Source: Toxonevra muliebris
Lineage: Eukaryota > Arthropoda > Insecta > Diptera > Pallopteridae
Assembly: GCA_963691655.1 (NCBI GenBank)
Contig: OY829326.1
Coordinates: forward strand, 43,303,989 to 43,367,988
DNA length: 64,000 nt
Reading direction: 5' to 3'
Shown here: piece by piece, positions 1 through 13,400 of the stretch
Layout of the letters: each line of letters starts with the position of its first letter
How positions within the stretch are numbered: the first letter of the stretch is position 1
The notes under the pieces: generated by a model
The model's database searches: none
What the model was told of the DNA's origin: nothing
Seen by the model: the letters and a program-made list of their open reading frames with translations, nothing else
Made by a program: the position numbers and the translations under genes

Positions 1-1058
1 TGTGCAACCTCTTCGTAATAAAATTATTTAAAAAGAAATGGGTGATTTAGAATAAATTATGAGTCGAATACCAACGCAGTTAGGGCCTAGCTTTAAGTTA
101 ATTTATAAAATTAATTAGTTAATTATAAAATAATTTTAAAATCATATTTTGTCTCAGACATCAAACCTCTAGCTTTTGACTTTGAAATGCACATAGCAGA
201 AAATGTTCAGTAGAATATTATCTTTCAGTAGGAAGTAGAGGAAGTAGATGGCTAATTTGTTTCAAAACAACTGTTGGACTGTGTAATTAAAAAAATTACT
301 TCGTTTTCTCTCTATCTCTCAGTTTATTTTTTTTTTTTTTGGTTCTTGGAATCAACTAGCTAAACTATAAAGTGCAGAATGATTTCTAAGGCTAGGTTGA
401 TCTTTTTCCAAACTATAGTTAGTTTCATTTTCATTCTGGAAATCCAGTTTACATATTTTTTGCTGGGTTTCGTTGAGTAGTAAGAATACAAAAATAAAAA
501 AAAATAAATATAGCGATAACAGCGTGCACGTTAAAATGTTATCTACATTAGTAATAATTATCCATTGTTGTTGTTATCTCTACGGCTGGAGAATACCTAC
601 ACTCATCAAAAGTTAGCTAGCGAACGAACAGTTCGACGCTATTGCCTGTGAAGGTTTGGCACGTGTGATATATTCTAGGCACAATAAACATACAAATATC
701 GAAGAAAGTATATGAAATGTCATAGAGGCAAAAGTGAAAAAAATAAAAGAATCTAAATTAAAGCTATTCATTTAAACTCGTATAGCAAAACTTAAAACCG
801 GCCTCAAGACATTTCATTAAATCATAAATTAATTGACAATTAAAATTATAGACAATTAATCTTCGAAAACAGAAAAAGTAAATAAATTATAAACAAACGT
901 GATTATCAAATAACAACAAAAGCAAAACAAAAGAAACACTTGTACAACTGAGAGACAAACAAAAAACCACAACTAGAGAGATCTAAAAAAAAAGTGCGCT
1001 GAAGTTCAAGAGTGTGACAATCAAAGAGAGTGTGGTGTGGTGTGGTGTTGGAGAGAAA

Positions 1059-1091
1059 ATGCCAGATTTGATATTAAAACTGATTGTTTAA
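1059..1091 (+). other. Possible upstream ORF of 10 codons in the 5' leader
   Basis: ATG at 1059 reads MPDLILKLIV then stops, about 210 bp before the main start. It matters only if transcription begins upstream of it, which I cannot prove. The main start at 1301 has the better context. Confidence 0.25.
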
Positions 1092-1231
1092 ATTTTTTGA
1101 AACCGGTAGAGTTACAAATTAGCACTTGAATTGTTTTTGTAATTAAGAAGAGCAGAATCACAAATCGTCTAATAGAAATTTAAAATCTCAACATTTTTAT
1201 CAACAATTTGTGAGTTTATGTTCAAAAGAAA

Positions 1232-1240
1232 TATATATAA
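1232..1240 (+). promoter_or_regulatory. Candidate TATA-like box
   Basis: TATATATAA lies about 60 bp before the acid phosphatase start codon, so a start site near 1262 would give a leader of about 40 nt. The region is very A/T rich, so this could be chance. Another possible start region is near 620-650, where the base composition is more balanced. Confidence 0.2.
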
Positions 1241-1300
1241 AAAAAAAACAGAAACCAGAAAAAAAATTTACAAAAATTGGTATAAAATAAGATTGCCAAA

Positions 1301-1468
1301 ATGCCGCGTTCGCACTTTTCAAGAAAGCATTGTTTAGCGATGGCGGGTAGTGTAATAGCTTTAACATTAGTGATACTATTATTTAGTGGATCGTCGATAT
1401 TTTCAAGTGCGGCGACAGTAAGTGATGCAGACAGTGGCGATAAATCAACTCTAGAGCTATTACATGTG
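1301..1468 (+). CDS. Acph-1: Acid phosphatase exon 1: start codon and signal peptide
   Basis: Encodes 56 residues: a basic N-terminus (MPRSHFSRKH), a hydrophobic core rich in Ile, Leu and Val, then a small-residue region that could hold a signal peptidase site near residues 35-40. It ends in LELLHV followed by a GTAAGT donor. That leads straight into VFRHG of exon 2, so the family motif (hVxxRHG) is rebuilt exactly across the junction. Confidence 0.92.
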
Positions 1469-4400
1469 GTAAGTTATTGAAAATTGAATTAAAATATATT
1501 TATATATATTTGTGGATTTAATTTCAATCATAATAAAAGAAAACAAGGACTTTCAAGATTTCAAACTTTTGAAAAAAAAAAAAAAAAAAAACAAATGCAT
1601 TTCGTTGTGTTTTAATACTAATGTTAGTTCCAGTAATAACCTTATTAACATGAAGTCTATGTACAACAATACCTATTATTGTACATTAAGAGTTAATTTT
1701 AAAAACACGAATATGAAATTTTAAATTGAACATTAAATTATCGTATGACAAACTAGTTTAAACCTGTAATTTCCTCTAAAACTCAATGACACTTATTTTT
1801 TAATAATAACGAAAGCCTGAAATTTCACATAGAAATGTGTATAAAAGTGAGAAGTTTTGCGATTGAAATGTACAAACATTTTGAATAAAGTCGCAGTAAA
1901 TAAAAATATCTGTTTCATCTTACTGGTTACTAGATATGGTACTGGACTGACAAATTGGCGTACCACTCTTAGTTTTTGATGTTTCATTCATTATTTAAGT
2001 AAAATCAAATTGTGCGACCATACAAAATTAAGGGACTCTCCAACAAAGACAAATTTTCGGTAAACTACCAGAACGCTTCTAAACTTATTTAACTTCCAAG
2101 AACATCTCAAATGAAAGCCTAGTTTTTAATTTTTGCAGTAGATACTTTAAAATTCAGTTTCATATGGCTTAAAGTATGGACACAAGATGCTGGACTTACT
2201 ATTTAAAAACAAAAGTGCAGGGCTACGTTTGCGTAGCCTGACTGTTTGATCACAAATTAAAACTCCAAAATGAATTAGCCTGAGTTGTATTAATCCTTTC
2301 TTACCGATATGGCGTATAAGCAACGGTTCTTTTAGCTCTTCTTTAGGCTTACTGGTTGCCAAACATTTGAAAGATCGTTTTTAAATAATTTTTTTTATTT
2401 TTTTGAAAAAAATGTGTTAAGTTATTACTAAGCGCAAAATCTTGTTATCAAAAATATGTGTGTATTCAGTTGTTTTCTATAAATTCATAGGCAGTGTGGC
2501 CAACTCAGCGCTTTTCCCGCTGATTTTAGTGTTTTTTGAAAATTAAAACGCGGAAAAAAGTGATTTAGCGCTTAGCCTGTTTTTTCAATTTAAAATATCT
2601 TCGAAAAATCGAGGAAATTTTCAATGACTAGAAGTATCAGATGTGTGCCTGTGTTAGTGAAAAAGTTTAAATGTATTGAGTTTTCTTGCACTTTTATAAG
2701 GGAAAAAATTTAACGCTTTTTTTAAGAATATACGCGGTTTTTTGTCGTCATTTTTGCGCATTTTGAAAAATAAAAGTTGGCCACACTGTCCATTGGTATC
2801 ATTTTTAATCTATCATAAACAACAAATAAACATATGTATACAGAAGCATAAAATTTGCTATCATGTTTGCTGAAGTCTTAAGTAACCTTTTTTTCTGTAC
2901 CAAATTAAAAGGGTAACAACTTTCGTATCCCATTTCACCGATGCACGAGAGAGCTTTAGGTTTATCAGCAATCGGCTGACAAGTTGAGTATTGAATAATT
3001 AAGGGGCCTTTTTACAAAACTCGACATCTATAATTTTCTCCAAAAATAACTGTAATGTGCAGTTTGATAGAAAATTCAGCGATACATACAAAAACGATGA
3101 GAAAACTTTACGAAAGTAAAGATTTAAGCCAGTAATTTAATAGCAAAACTTAAGAATTTTTACAAAACTGCACATCTACGCTGCGAAAAATTTTGTAAAA
3201 CTGGTTATCTACATACGCTTCGGCGCATTTTCTGAAGCAATCCAGAAACCATATTTAAATATTAAATTCAATGTTAGACCTTTGCCAGGTAGCCTTCATT
3301 GCGTTTCTCATTAGAGAATTTGTTTATTTTTAAAATGAGTGACTATGAGATCCCTGTTCAACACGTGAATGGCGGCCGTAATGCGAGAAACCTAGTGCAA
3401 CACAATATTTTTAGATGATCGCCAAGTACCAAAAACATCTTACAATCATGGAGATAGTGAGGAAAATCTAGGCTCATAACATAAACAAAGCTTATGTGGA
3501 ATGGCTGCTTTGACGCATAATCTTAGGGTAAATTTCCTTTAAACTAAACTATATCAAAGCATAGAAATCCTGTTAGGCGAACCGTAAATAATCCTAAAAC
3601 CAAAGACCAAGAAAAACTATTAGTTTCAGAATGGATGTTGATTTTTTTTTTTGGATATGGATTACTTTTGTAACTGTTTTTATTTAAGTACTGTTACAAG
3701 TTATATAATAATATGAAAACATGTATTTTTTAATTTGTACTATTTTCGAATTTGATTTACATATTGGTTATAACAATATTAGTAATAATATTTTATGCAT
3801 CGATATTAGAAATAAGTATGCAAAATTTTTCCAAAACTTGTTATCCGCTGACAAGTTTTGAAAAAATTTGACATTTTTAATTTTTTTATTTAACTCATAT
3901 CGCCCCAACGTTCGATTAATCGAACAGCAACTTTGAAAACTAGTCAAAAAAAATTTTTTACATTTTTCCCAAAAATTGCATTTAGATAATTCTAAAATAT
4001 TGTATTTTACCTGACTTCAAGGCCAGGTAGGTTAGGTTAGGTTGGAGTGGCTGTCGAGAGACACACTTAGGCCTGAACGACCCATTGTGATACCACATAG
4101 TTGGACCTACAGTTTAACGCCGATTCCGAACGGCGGTGTGGCAATTTTTTATCGGCTTGGTGGTTTTGCCATTACCAACCAATGTGTGTACTTGTACACT
4201 ATCTTATAATTCTCATACACTTCATATTGATAGTGAATATAAGAAAGTAATGAAAATTAACCACCAGACGAAGACGGGAATCGAACCCGAACCTCCCAGA
4301 TGAAAGTCTAGTGCACTACCCACTAGACTATCGAGGTCGTCTAAAAGGCCAGGTAAACAGACATACTTTTTTGGAAGGTGGTTTTGAAAATCAACAAAAA

Positions 4401-7400
4401 ATAGTGAAATTAATTATTTTGCATTGAAATGAGAAATCTGCCTAGCTAAAATAACAAACTTGATGTGGAAATTATAACTTCACAGGTCCTCATATATTTT
4501 TCATACTCTACAGCTGACCAAACTTTTATAAAAAATGTATGAAGAAATAGGCAAAATTCAATAAAAACGCTTTTTTTCTGTTTTTAACCTATAATAACTT
4601 CAAAAATGCTGTGTTAAATACATTTGACTGCAAAGAATATGGTACTTGTTGCTCATGATTTTGCGTAGAAATATTTTCTTGTGGTAAGCCAAAAACTAAT
4701 ATACCCTCTAAAATTCAGAAAAATAATTTTCTTTTTTTTTTTAAGTACTATAATTTCTTACTGAAGACATATGAAAATTTCGTTTTGAAAATTTTCCAAA
4801 TCGGATCATGGCATCTAGTACCGGGACGATATGGGTTAATGAAATATTGCAGCTTCTTACAACTTCTAGAACACCAGTTGAAAATACATAAATAATACCA
4901 ATATTATGTTTCTTTAGAACATATTAAAGTCCCACAGACGAAAAACAAAGATTCCTGAAAAATATATTTCGTAGATGTCGAGTTTTGTAAAAATGCCCCT
5001 CAATTATACTGCGCCACAGTAAATTTCAAATGACGAATCGATAACTTTGTAGGAGCGATTCGAGGTCACTGATTCTGACCTTCTATCAGGTTTTCTTCTT
5101 CACGACTGGGATCCTCGTTATGGAGGCTCAAAACCACAAATTTTTTTAGATGCGGGACCAGTATACAAATTTTTAATTTCACGACTAGAAGAAAGCTGGA
5201 AAGTTACCTATTCTTTGGGGTGCTATGTAAAGCTACTTTCCGATATACGACCGTACTGGGTAAATGATAGCGAAGCCTGGCATAAGGTCTTTAAAATTTT
5301 TAATTTCATGACTAGAAGAATGCTGGAAAGTTACCCATTCTTTGGAGTGTTATGTAAAGCTACTTTCCGATATACGACCGTACTGGGTAAATGATAGCGA
5401 AGCCTGTCATAAGGTCTTTAAAATTTTTAATTTCATGACTAGAAGAAAGCTGGAAAGCTACCTATTCTTTGGAGTGTTATGTAAAGCTACTTTCCGATAT
5501 ACGACCGTACTGGGTAAATGATAGCGAAGCCTGTCATAAGGTCTTTAAAATAAATATTCCCTATCGAAAAGTAGATGGGGTCGCTCAAGATCAAAACCAT
5601 TTTAGTCTACATTTTTTTAAGAAAATAACCGTTGAGAAAATACATTTTTTTTTGCAATAATGCCTTAATACTGAATTAATTGTTAGAAAAAACAACAAAC
5701 GATTTTTCTAAAAAAATATTTTCTAAAAAAAGTAGTTAGATCAAATAACTTAAGAGAGATGCACTCGAAAATAGTAAAAATTACGTATTTTTGCAGTAAT
5801 CATTTTGTATAGGATTATCGATTTGATAAACAACTGATTTAAAAAAAAACATTCGCCATTGAAAAATGTGCATTGAGAAAGAGTTTCTTCAAAGATAGTT
5901 GGATATTACTTCCACCGGTTCACTTCAAAGGGTTAATTTCCTTACAAAATCGACTTTGTGTAGTTTTGACCTTTAGGGACCTCAAGTATTTATTGCTGAG
6001 AAATATTCTTTTCGCAGGTAGTTGTTTTTTGGTTGGTGGTTAATCTAATAGAAAGATAACTACTTAATTTTTACTATTTTCAAGTATATTTCAGTAAAAA
6101 AAATTGGACTTTGGTGGTTTCGTCCTTTGGTGGCCTTAACTACTTTTTGATAGAAGTTATTTCTCTTGAAGACCTTATGATAGGATTTGCGATCTCTTAT
6201 ATATCGGATAATGGCTTTTTATAACACCCCAAAGGGTGGGTAGGGGGATGGTGGAGTGTTGCTGTTTGAGTAATTATTTTCTCATTTTTCACGATAAACA
6301 ACATTCTCTGAGCCGTGGAACAATTACGGGTTAAAATTTAAACTTGTTTTACATTAGTCCCTCAGATACCAATTGATAGGTTTTTGACCTCCATAAATAG
6401 AACCCCAGAAAATCTGAATTATCCTTATTTTATAAGGTGTCAAATTGTTTCAAACATTGTTATTAAAATTTTTAACTTGACACAAAACGATTTTATATTA
6501 ATTTTATTACTGATATTTGTTTTGTAATAGTTTGAAGGAAGGATTGCAATCTCATGGGTTTAACATCACAAACTGTTTACAGTGTGCCACTTCTTTGATT
6601 TTCGGGTTTCATAATTTTCCAAGTGATTTTTGATGAAAATTTTCCATAAACATAATTTTACATGTTCATGGAAAAATTTCAAGCAAATCAAAATTCGTGA
6701 AACTCATTAATTTCTTTTTATTACTAAGAATGTATTATATATCGAACATTTTTCCATATCTAGAAGTTTTAACTACTAGTGGGTAATTTGTTAATTCCAG
6801 CGTATGACTTTTCGAATGGTAAATAGAGAATTTTCTGCGAACCACATTTGCTAGTTCTGGCAGAGCGATTTATATAATGTATTTTAATTAATCGTGTGTT
6901 TACAGTTGTTAATGATATATGTACAACAGAAAAGACACGTTTCCAATAACAGAAATACATAAATCTTTGTTTTGTTTTTGTATAATTAAATTTTAAGCAT
7001 GGTGTAGATTTATGTTTATATATGAATTTACAAAAATTTAATCTAAAAGTAATAAAAAGTGTTTGTTTATTTGAGAATTTTGTTATAAATAAAAAAAACT
7101 GGAATACATATTAATTTTAATTAGAATTGATACTACGTATCTTTTATTATTTTATGTATAGGTACTAAATAAAATAATGAAAATAAAAGGGAGCGCCAAT
7201 TATATAGGCCTTTATATAGATGATATCGCCAATATAGTTGTTGGAATCTTTAAAACCATTTACGCATTTAATTTATTTTATGTAATTATCAAATCCTAAA
7301 ACGCAAAAAAAAAAAAAAATAATCTGTTGGCATAAAAAAAAACATTCGAACATAAGTTGTGATTTGTACAAAGGCGAAAGTTTAATTTCAATTCTAGTTT

Positions 7401-10400
7401 TTAATTTATGCATACTCCGTCATTGATTTTTATTTTGGGCATTTAATTAAATGTTTTTATGTGCAAAATTATTTTTTGGTTTTTGTTTATATAGTGATGT
7501 ATAACCTAAATTCTCAAAATTGTATAATCTTAATTTTGTTTGTGGCTTGTGATTTTTATGGTGTATAATTTTGTTTCCAATTTTAATTTCAAAATGAATT
7601 TTTAAAAGGGGAAATTGGGGCTTCATGAAACATGTTCATGCTTTAATCGTGTTCAATGACGCAAATCGCGATTTGTGAATTAATCTTTTATTATTATTTA
7701 GAATACTCTATTGCACTTTTTTACTTTTATGTATTTCTATTATTGCGAATGTGAGACAACCTTAAGATAATCTGTTTTAATTTTTACTTTGTCTTTGAAG
7801 TTTGAGTAGTTTTGGGTATTAAATTAAAGCTGAGTGATGAAATAACTGAAGGTACCCTACATTTAGTTAAGAAGTCTTAAGAATCTCTGTTTCAAATATT
7901 TCTCTGACTTTATAGACAATTTTTGTAAATGTCTCATGCTAGTATTAACACTTTAAACTATCTATTTTATTTGATAAACCTCTGTCTCAAATTGCTCTCA
8001 TCACCCTTATTTGTTTCGCGTGTGCATGAAAATATAATTACCTAGTTGTTAAAGTTACAATGGCCATCATTTGTTATCAAATAACATACACTATTTGATA
8101 ACAAACGCATACAAGTATAGCAAATAAAACTGATGCAAATCACAATAAAATACGTGTTGAGTATCAATGCCTATATGAATATGATTAAATATTTAATTAG
8201 AGTAAATAGTACAATATAATCGCCAATTATAATTTCAAATTTAAATTTATAGTTATTTATAAACAACGATTAAGCAAAGCAAACAATTGAAAATCTTATC
8301 ATACTTTTAAGTCTCGTGAGTTTATTTTATTATTGTTGTTGTTGTTGCTGGCATTGAAAACAAACTTACAATTTCTATTTGATATGCTTGAAAAATTAGA
8401 CCTGAGCTAGACATTTGAAGATGATATATTAATAAGTCACCCTACACTACACACTCGAAATGATAAAATCAATAATGCAATTTGAATTTTATTATAAAAA
8501 TTTTTATCGTGACGATTTGCCATTGTACGTAGTTTTTTATTTCTTTGTCATATATTAAATAATTTGTGTCGCCTTGGCTGCGATAATAACTCCGAATCTT
8601 ATGCTTGAATTAATTAATTAATTATTTTTTATTAATCTTTAAAAAATCTGGAAAAAAATTCATTTGTAAAACTGTTTGCTCATTAAGTGTGGTTCACCGA
8701 CTGTAGGGTATATGATTTAAATGTTCATTAAGTTTATTCGAAATGAAAAGTTCATTTACATTATTTTCTTAATTGCATTCTCACCACGAGAGCGTTATTA
8801 TTGAAATACGCGAATATGGACCAGTGATGGAAAAGTAGGTACAATTGTACATTTTCCGACTTTTTTAAACTGCAAGGTACATTTGGCGCAATTGTTACAA
8901 TTAAGTACAATTTGGCATTAGGGGAAAAAAGTATTTTGTAATAAGTACTTTAGATTAATTTAAAACTGCAACTGAATTTATTTAAAACTTTAAGTGTGCA
9001 TTTTAGAAAGCTGTATACTTCTCCTTTTCATCTAGATGAACACAATAGCAAAACTAATTTTTAAAAATGGTAGAGTTTAGAGTTGTGGGTGGGCTGAACT
9101 AAACCAAAGCACTCAGACCCGAGGACCATTGTGCTATACCCAAGGATAGAACCAGTAGAAGAGAGTAGAGAGACAGGAAAGTTATGTGGGGATAAATGGG
9201 AAGAAGAAAGGTCTAGGGTTTCTTAGAACCTTAGAAGCTCAGGAAGAGGTAGAGTATGGACATTATTCATACTCAAGACATCACTACCCAACACTCTAAT
9301 CTGATTCTCGGGAACGCCGAACAGCTACAAAGACAATGCTCCGTAGTATCGTCGTCCTCAAGACAGGATTGGCAGGTTAGATCGGTGATGACGCCCATGT
9401 TAGTCATATGCTGACCATATGTGTTGTGCCCTGTGATGATACCCACCAGTAATCTCAGGTCGTTTCTTCTCAGTTTCAGAAGAAATTCCTCTGATTTCCT
9501 AGTAAGTTGTCTCACGAAGCACTTTGCGGTTCTGCAGGAGTCAAGTTCGGACCATCTTTCTCTATGGATAGAACCCTGAAAACGTTGATCCAGCGCATGA
9601 TCTTCCCAGAACTTATGCCAGGAAAAGGTTCCGGGCTCCATGGTGTAATTGCAGAGCCTCATTAGCGAGTTTATCACCTAGTTCATTCCTTGCAATACCA
9701 CAGTGTCTCGGAGCCCATATAAGGCATAACTTGTTGTGTTTTGCAACACTGGTTAGTTTTGCCTAACACTCGGTGGTCAATTTTGAGGAGCTGACAGCTT
9801 GGCTATCACTGCAGATACGTATGCAGTCCCCACGCCATGTCTTCTCAATTATCCAGCCCACCACCTCTAGGATAGCGAAAACCTCCGTTGGGAAGACTGA
9901 CGCCATATTTCCAGTGGAAAAGGAGTACTAGGTTTCATCGTCCAACTATCAACCGGATCCAGTACAGTTTGAGGTTTAAACTTGATAATATGTATCTAAA
10001 GGATTTGATCTTGAAAGTTCTGGAATTTTGATCATAATTTTTGATTTATCTAAATTTTTCAGTCAAAATTTATTTTAAAGCTGCCAATTCTGTTATTACT
10101 GTTTATAAAGGGGAAATATAATACAAAAATTTTCCAAATCGAATTATGTTCGAAAGAGGGTCAAACTCATTACAAGTTTATAGAAAATTGTATCATCGAA
10201 GTGTAAACATTTTTTTTCAAAATTTTTTATGAATTTTACCCTACAAATAAACGTTATTCGATTTATTAGTTATTATTATTTTTGCAAAATCGAAAATTAT
10301 GATTCAAATTCTGGAACTTTCATTACCAATGCCCCGCTTTAGATATTATAAGATATAAAAAATTGTTTTCCTCTTGTGTTCATGTACATAGTAGAGTTAA

Positions 10401-13400
10401 AAATTTTCTCCGCTTTTACTTTCCGATTTTGCGTATCCCATAAAAAAGTTATTTTTGTGATCAGTTTTGTGACTCACTGTATATCTGAAGAAACTAATTC
10501 AATACCAATAATCTTATTTATTTTATGGAGTATAAAGAAACCATTTAGTTCATTAAGAATGAACTAGTTTCATAACGCGTAGCATTTTTATATTAGTATA
10601 CTTTTTTTTTTGTTTACATTTAACAATTAAATGTAAACAAAATTTTCCACAAAAAATAACTATATATTAATATTAATTTTACGCTCATTTAGATACAATT
10701 TTTTGTGGTAAATAAGGTACAATTTGAAAATTCCATCACTAATATGGAATTGTTTCTCTCTTTCTCTTTGTCGTTTTTGGAAACTTACGAAATTTTCAAT
10801 CGAGCAATAAGTAACAACATAAACAACAATAACAAATTGTTATTCACAATAAAACTTAAGAGGTTTGTGACTACGCTAATTAAATTTACATTATTTACAA
10901 AATCAAGTTACGATATAATTTATTAAAAATGTTAGTGCGTATTTAAAAATAAATGATCGTGTATGTATACAGGTAAACCAAGCATTATAAAATTTGATTA
11001 AACTGTTTAATTTAGTATGATTTAATATTAATTTTAAATGCTCAATTGTAATTTAACACTCACTCATTTTATGCATAAATAATTCACAAATAAGTAATTA
11101 TTCCTTTGATACTATCGAATCCTAAATAAGAACTTTTGACGTGCTCTGAGCAGATATATAATCCACTGGAATTTGACAAGATTTGTCTACACTCCAGTGA
11201 TAATAGAAGGAACAGTTTTCTTTTTAACAAAACACTCTTTTCATATTGATCCAGCAAGAGCTTTCCATTAAAATTCATTGTTAGTACAATAAAACTATTA
11301 ATAATTTTATTTACTAAAGCAACAAAAAACTGAATTTTTAAATTAAAAAATTCAAAGCATTAAAAAAAAAACTAGTGATAAATTTTCGTGTATTTCATTT
11401 TATTTTATTGTTTTTCATTTTTATTAAGTATTTTTTACACAAAATTGCAGGTTTTTCGTCATGGACCGCGTACACCTGCTGATACCTACCCTAATGATCC
11501 ACATGTAAATCAAACTTTCTACCCATTCGGCTGGGGACACATAACAAATGTAAGTTGTTCCGGCAAAGTTTTGTAGCGCATTTCCTGCAGAGCATTTAAA
11601 TAAATTGAAATGCAAATGTATTAGTGTGTGTGTGTGTATGGGTGTATTTGTTTATCCCAGCAGAAAGTTAGAATTCATTTACAACAGAAAATTATTTGAA
11701 CTTATTATTAAGTGTACGCCAATATATACAAGTTCTGGGTTCTGTTGAGCAAAATTCTATGAAAGGATGGGCAGAAGAGCCAAACTACTATGAAAAGACT
11801 TGGTACAGAGTGACCTGACAGCATTTGGTTTTATCAACTAATCGTAAATCGATTTGTAATAGGAACTAACAGATCTTGAATCACCTCATTTCCTGGAATA
11901 GATTCTGCAATGAAAAAATGAAATGCTCAGTTTTGATTATTTTGAAAATGAGTTATACGTGCTTTTATTGGGTTGGTTTTGTTTCTGTGTCTGTGTGTGT
12001 GTGTGTGCGAGAACATGTTATTTTTATGCAATTGTTGGATTGAATTCTTTTTTAACTTTTCGTTTTTTCTTTTCTTTTTACACTTTCAATGTTTTTGCTG
12101 TGTATATTTGGTATGTCGCATTCAACGTAATAAATCACGGGAATCATTATGCAATACCATGCAAAATACACGTACATATACATATATGTAGAGCGGCAAA
12201 CGGGAGTTGTTCAGCATCGGGACATGGCTGCGTAAGCGTTACGGCAACTTTATGGCACCATACTATCATCCTGATGTATGTATCAGAGCATATGTTGCTG
12301 AAGACTGAAGGAGGTAGTAGAAGCTACAATAACTCGGTGGAGGTGGTGGTAATGGAATGAATTTCGTTACTACTACAATTACTGAGTTGTAGTCTGTAGC
12401 TTCTGCAAGTCACTCCAGTTTTTTTTTGTTATTTTGTTTTCGTTAGCGAAAAAAAAGTGCAGGAAACTTTTACTTCTTATCCTTTCATACTTTAACTTTT
12501 GTTAATTTGATTGCAGGCGGTCCACGCGCAAGCAACTGGCGTTGCACGCACTCATATGACAATGCAAACGGTGCTGGCGAGTTTCTTGCCGCCAAAAAAT
12601 ACTGCCATGGAATGGAACTCAAAATATAATTGGCAACCAATTCCGGTATTTTCGCAGCCACTCAATGAGGACACGGTAAGATGTTGTGCAATGATTAATG
12701 CTCCTTAACTCGTTGAGTTTCAAGGTTTCCTTTGCAATTGTTATTGTATATTTTTCTTTTTAATTTTTATGTGGCAGTTGTTGTTGGTGCGCACTCCCTG
12801 CCCACGTTATTTTGAGGCACTGCACGAAGTTATGGCACTGCCGGAAGTGAAAGCGGAGATTGAACCATTTTTAGATATGTACAAGGAGTTGGCAGAATTC
12901 ACGGGGTTAAATTTCACTGAACCAGAGGATGTGCAATCGCTGTATCTCACATTATTAGCTGAGGTTGGTTGGTGTAAAATTAATCCAGAGCAACAAGAGG
13001 CAAAACAATGTTTAACATTACACTCGATATTTTACGAGGTTTCTTACTAAACATTAAGGCTGCCACATTGTTTTGATAAAACTATCTTTAAATGCGGCAA
13101 GCTCATATTGAACGATGTTTTGCCTTTTAGTCTTTTTTTTGCTGCTATTTTGCCAAACTTTGTGTCCTATAGCTATACTTTTTATATTCAGAAATAAACT
13201 TCCAATCATTTCTTTCAAAACCTCATAGCAAGAATTCGGTTTAGAACTACCCGAATGGACGAAACAATATTTCCCCGAAAAACTGCAGTTTCTCACAGAA
13301 CAAAGTTACATCTACAATATCTACACACCGGAAATGCAAAAAATTAAGGCTGGACCATTTCTAAAGAAAATGCTCACCGAGATGCAAGAAAAACGTGACG

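Larger units (their letters stand above)
2997..5005. mobile_element. Inverted-repeat DNA transposon with nested insertions
   Basis: 34-bp terminal inverted repeats at 2997-3030 and 4972-5005 match at 32 of 34 positions; they begin AATTRAGGGGC and contain ACAAAACTCGACATC. A related subterminal copy (TTTTTACAAAACTGCACATC) lies at about 3155-3175. The flank is TTAA on the left and TCAA on the right, so the superfamily (piggyBac-like or Harbinger-like) stays open. A piggyBac-like MITE sits inside. Without that insertion it would be about 1.06 kb. No transposase is readable. Confidence 0.65.

Noticed and set aside
4270..4344. Functional tRNA-Glu gene on the minus strand
   Set aside because: Good A and B boxes but a poor acceptor stem, and it is followed by a SINE body with target duplications on both sides.
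11923..12360. 145-codon open frame overlapping exon 3
   Set aside because: Wrong phase relative to the phosphatase exon and built partly on a TG microsatellite.
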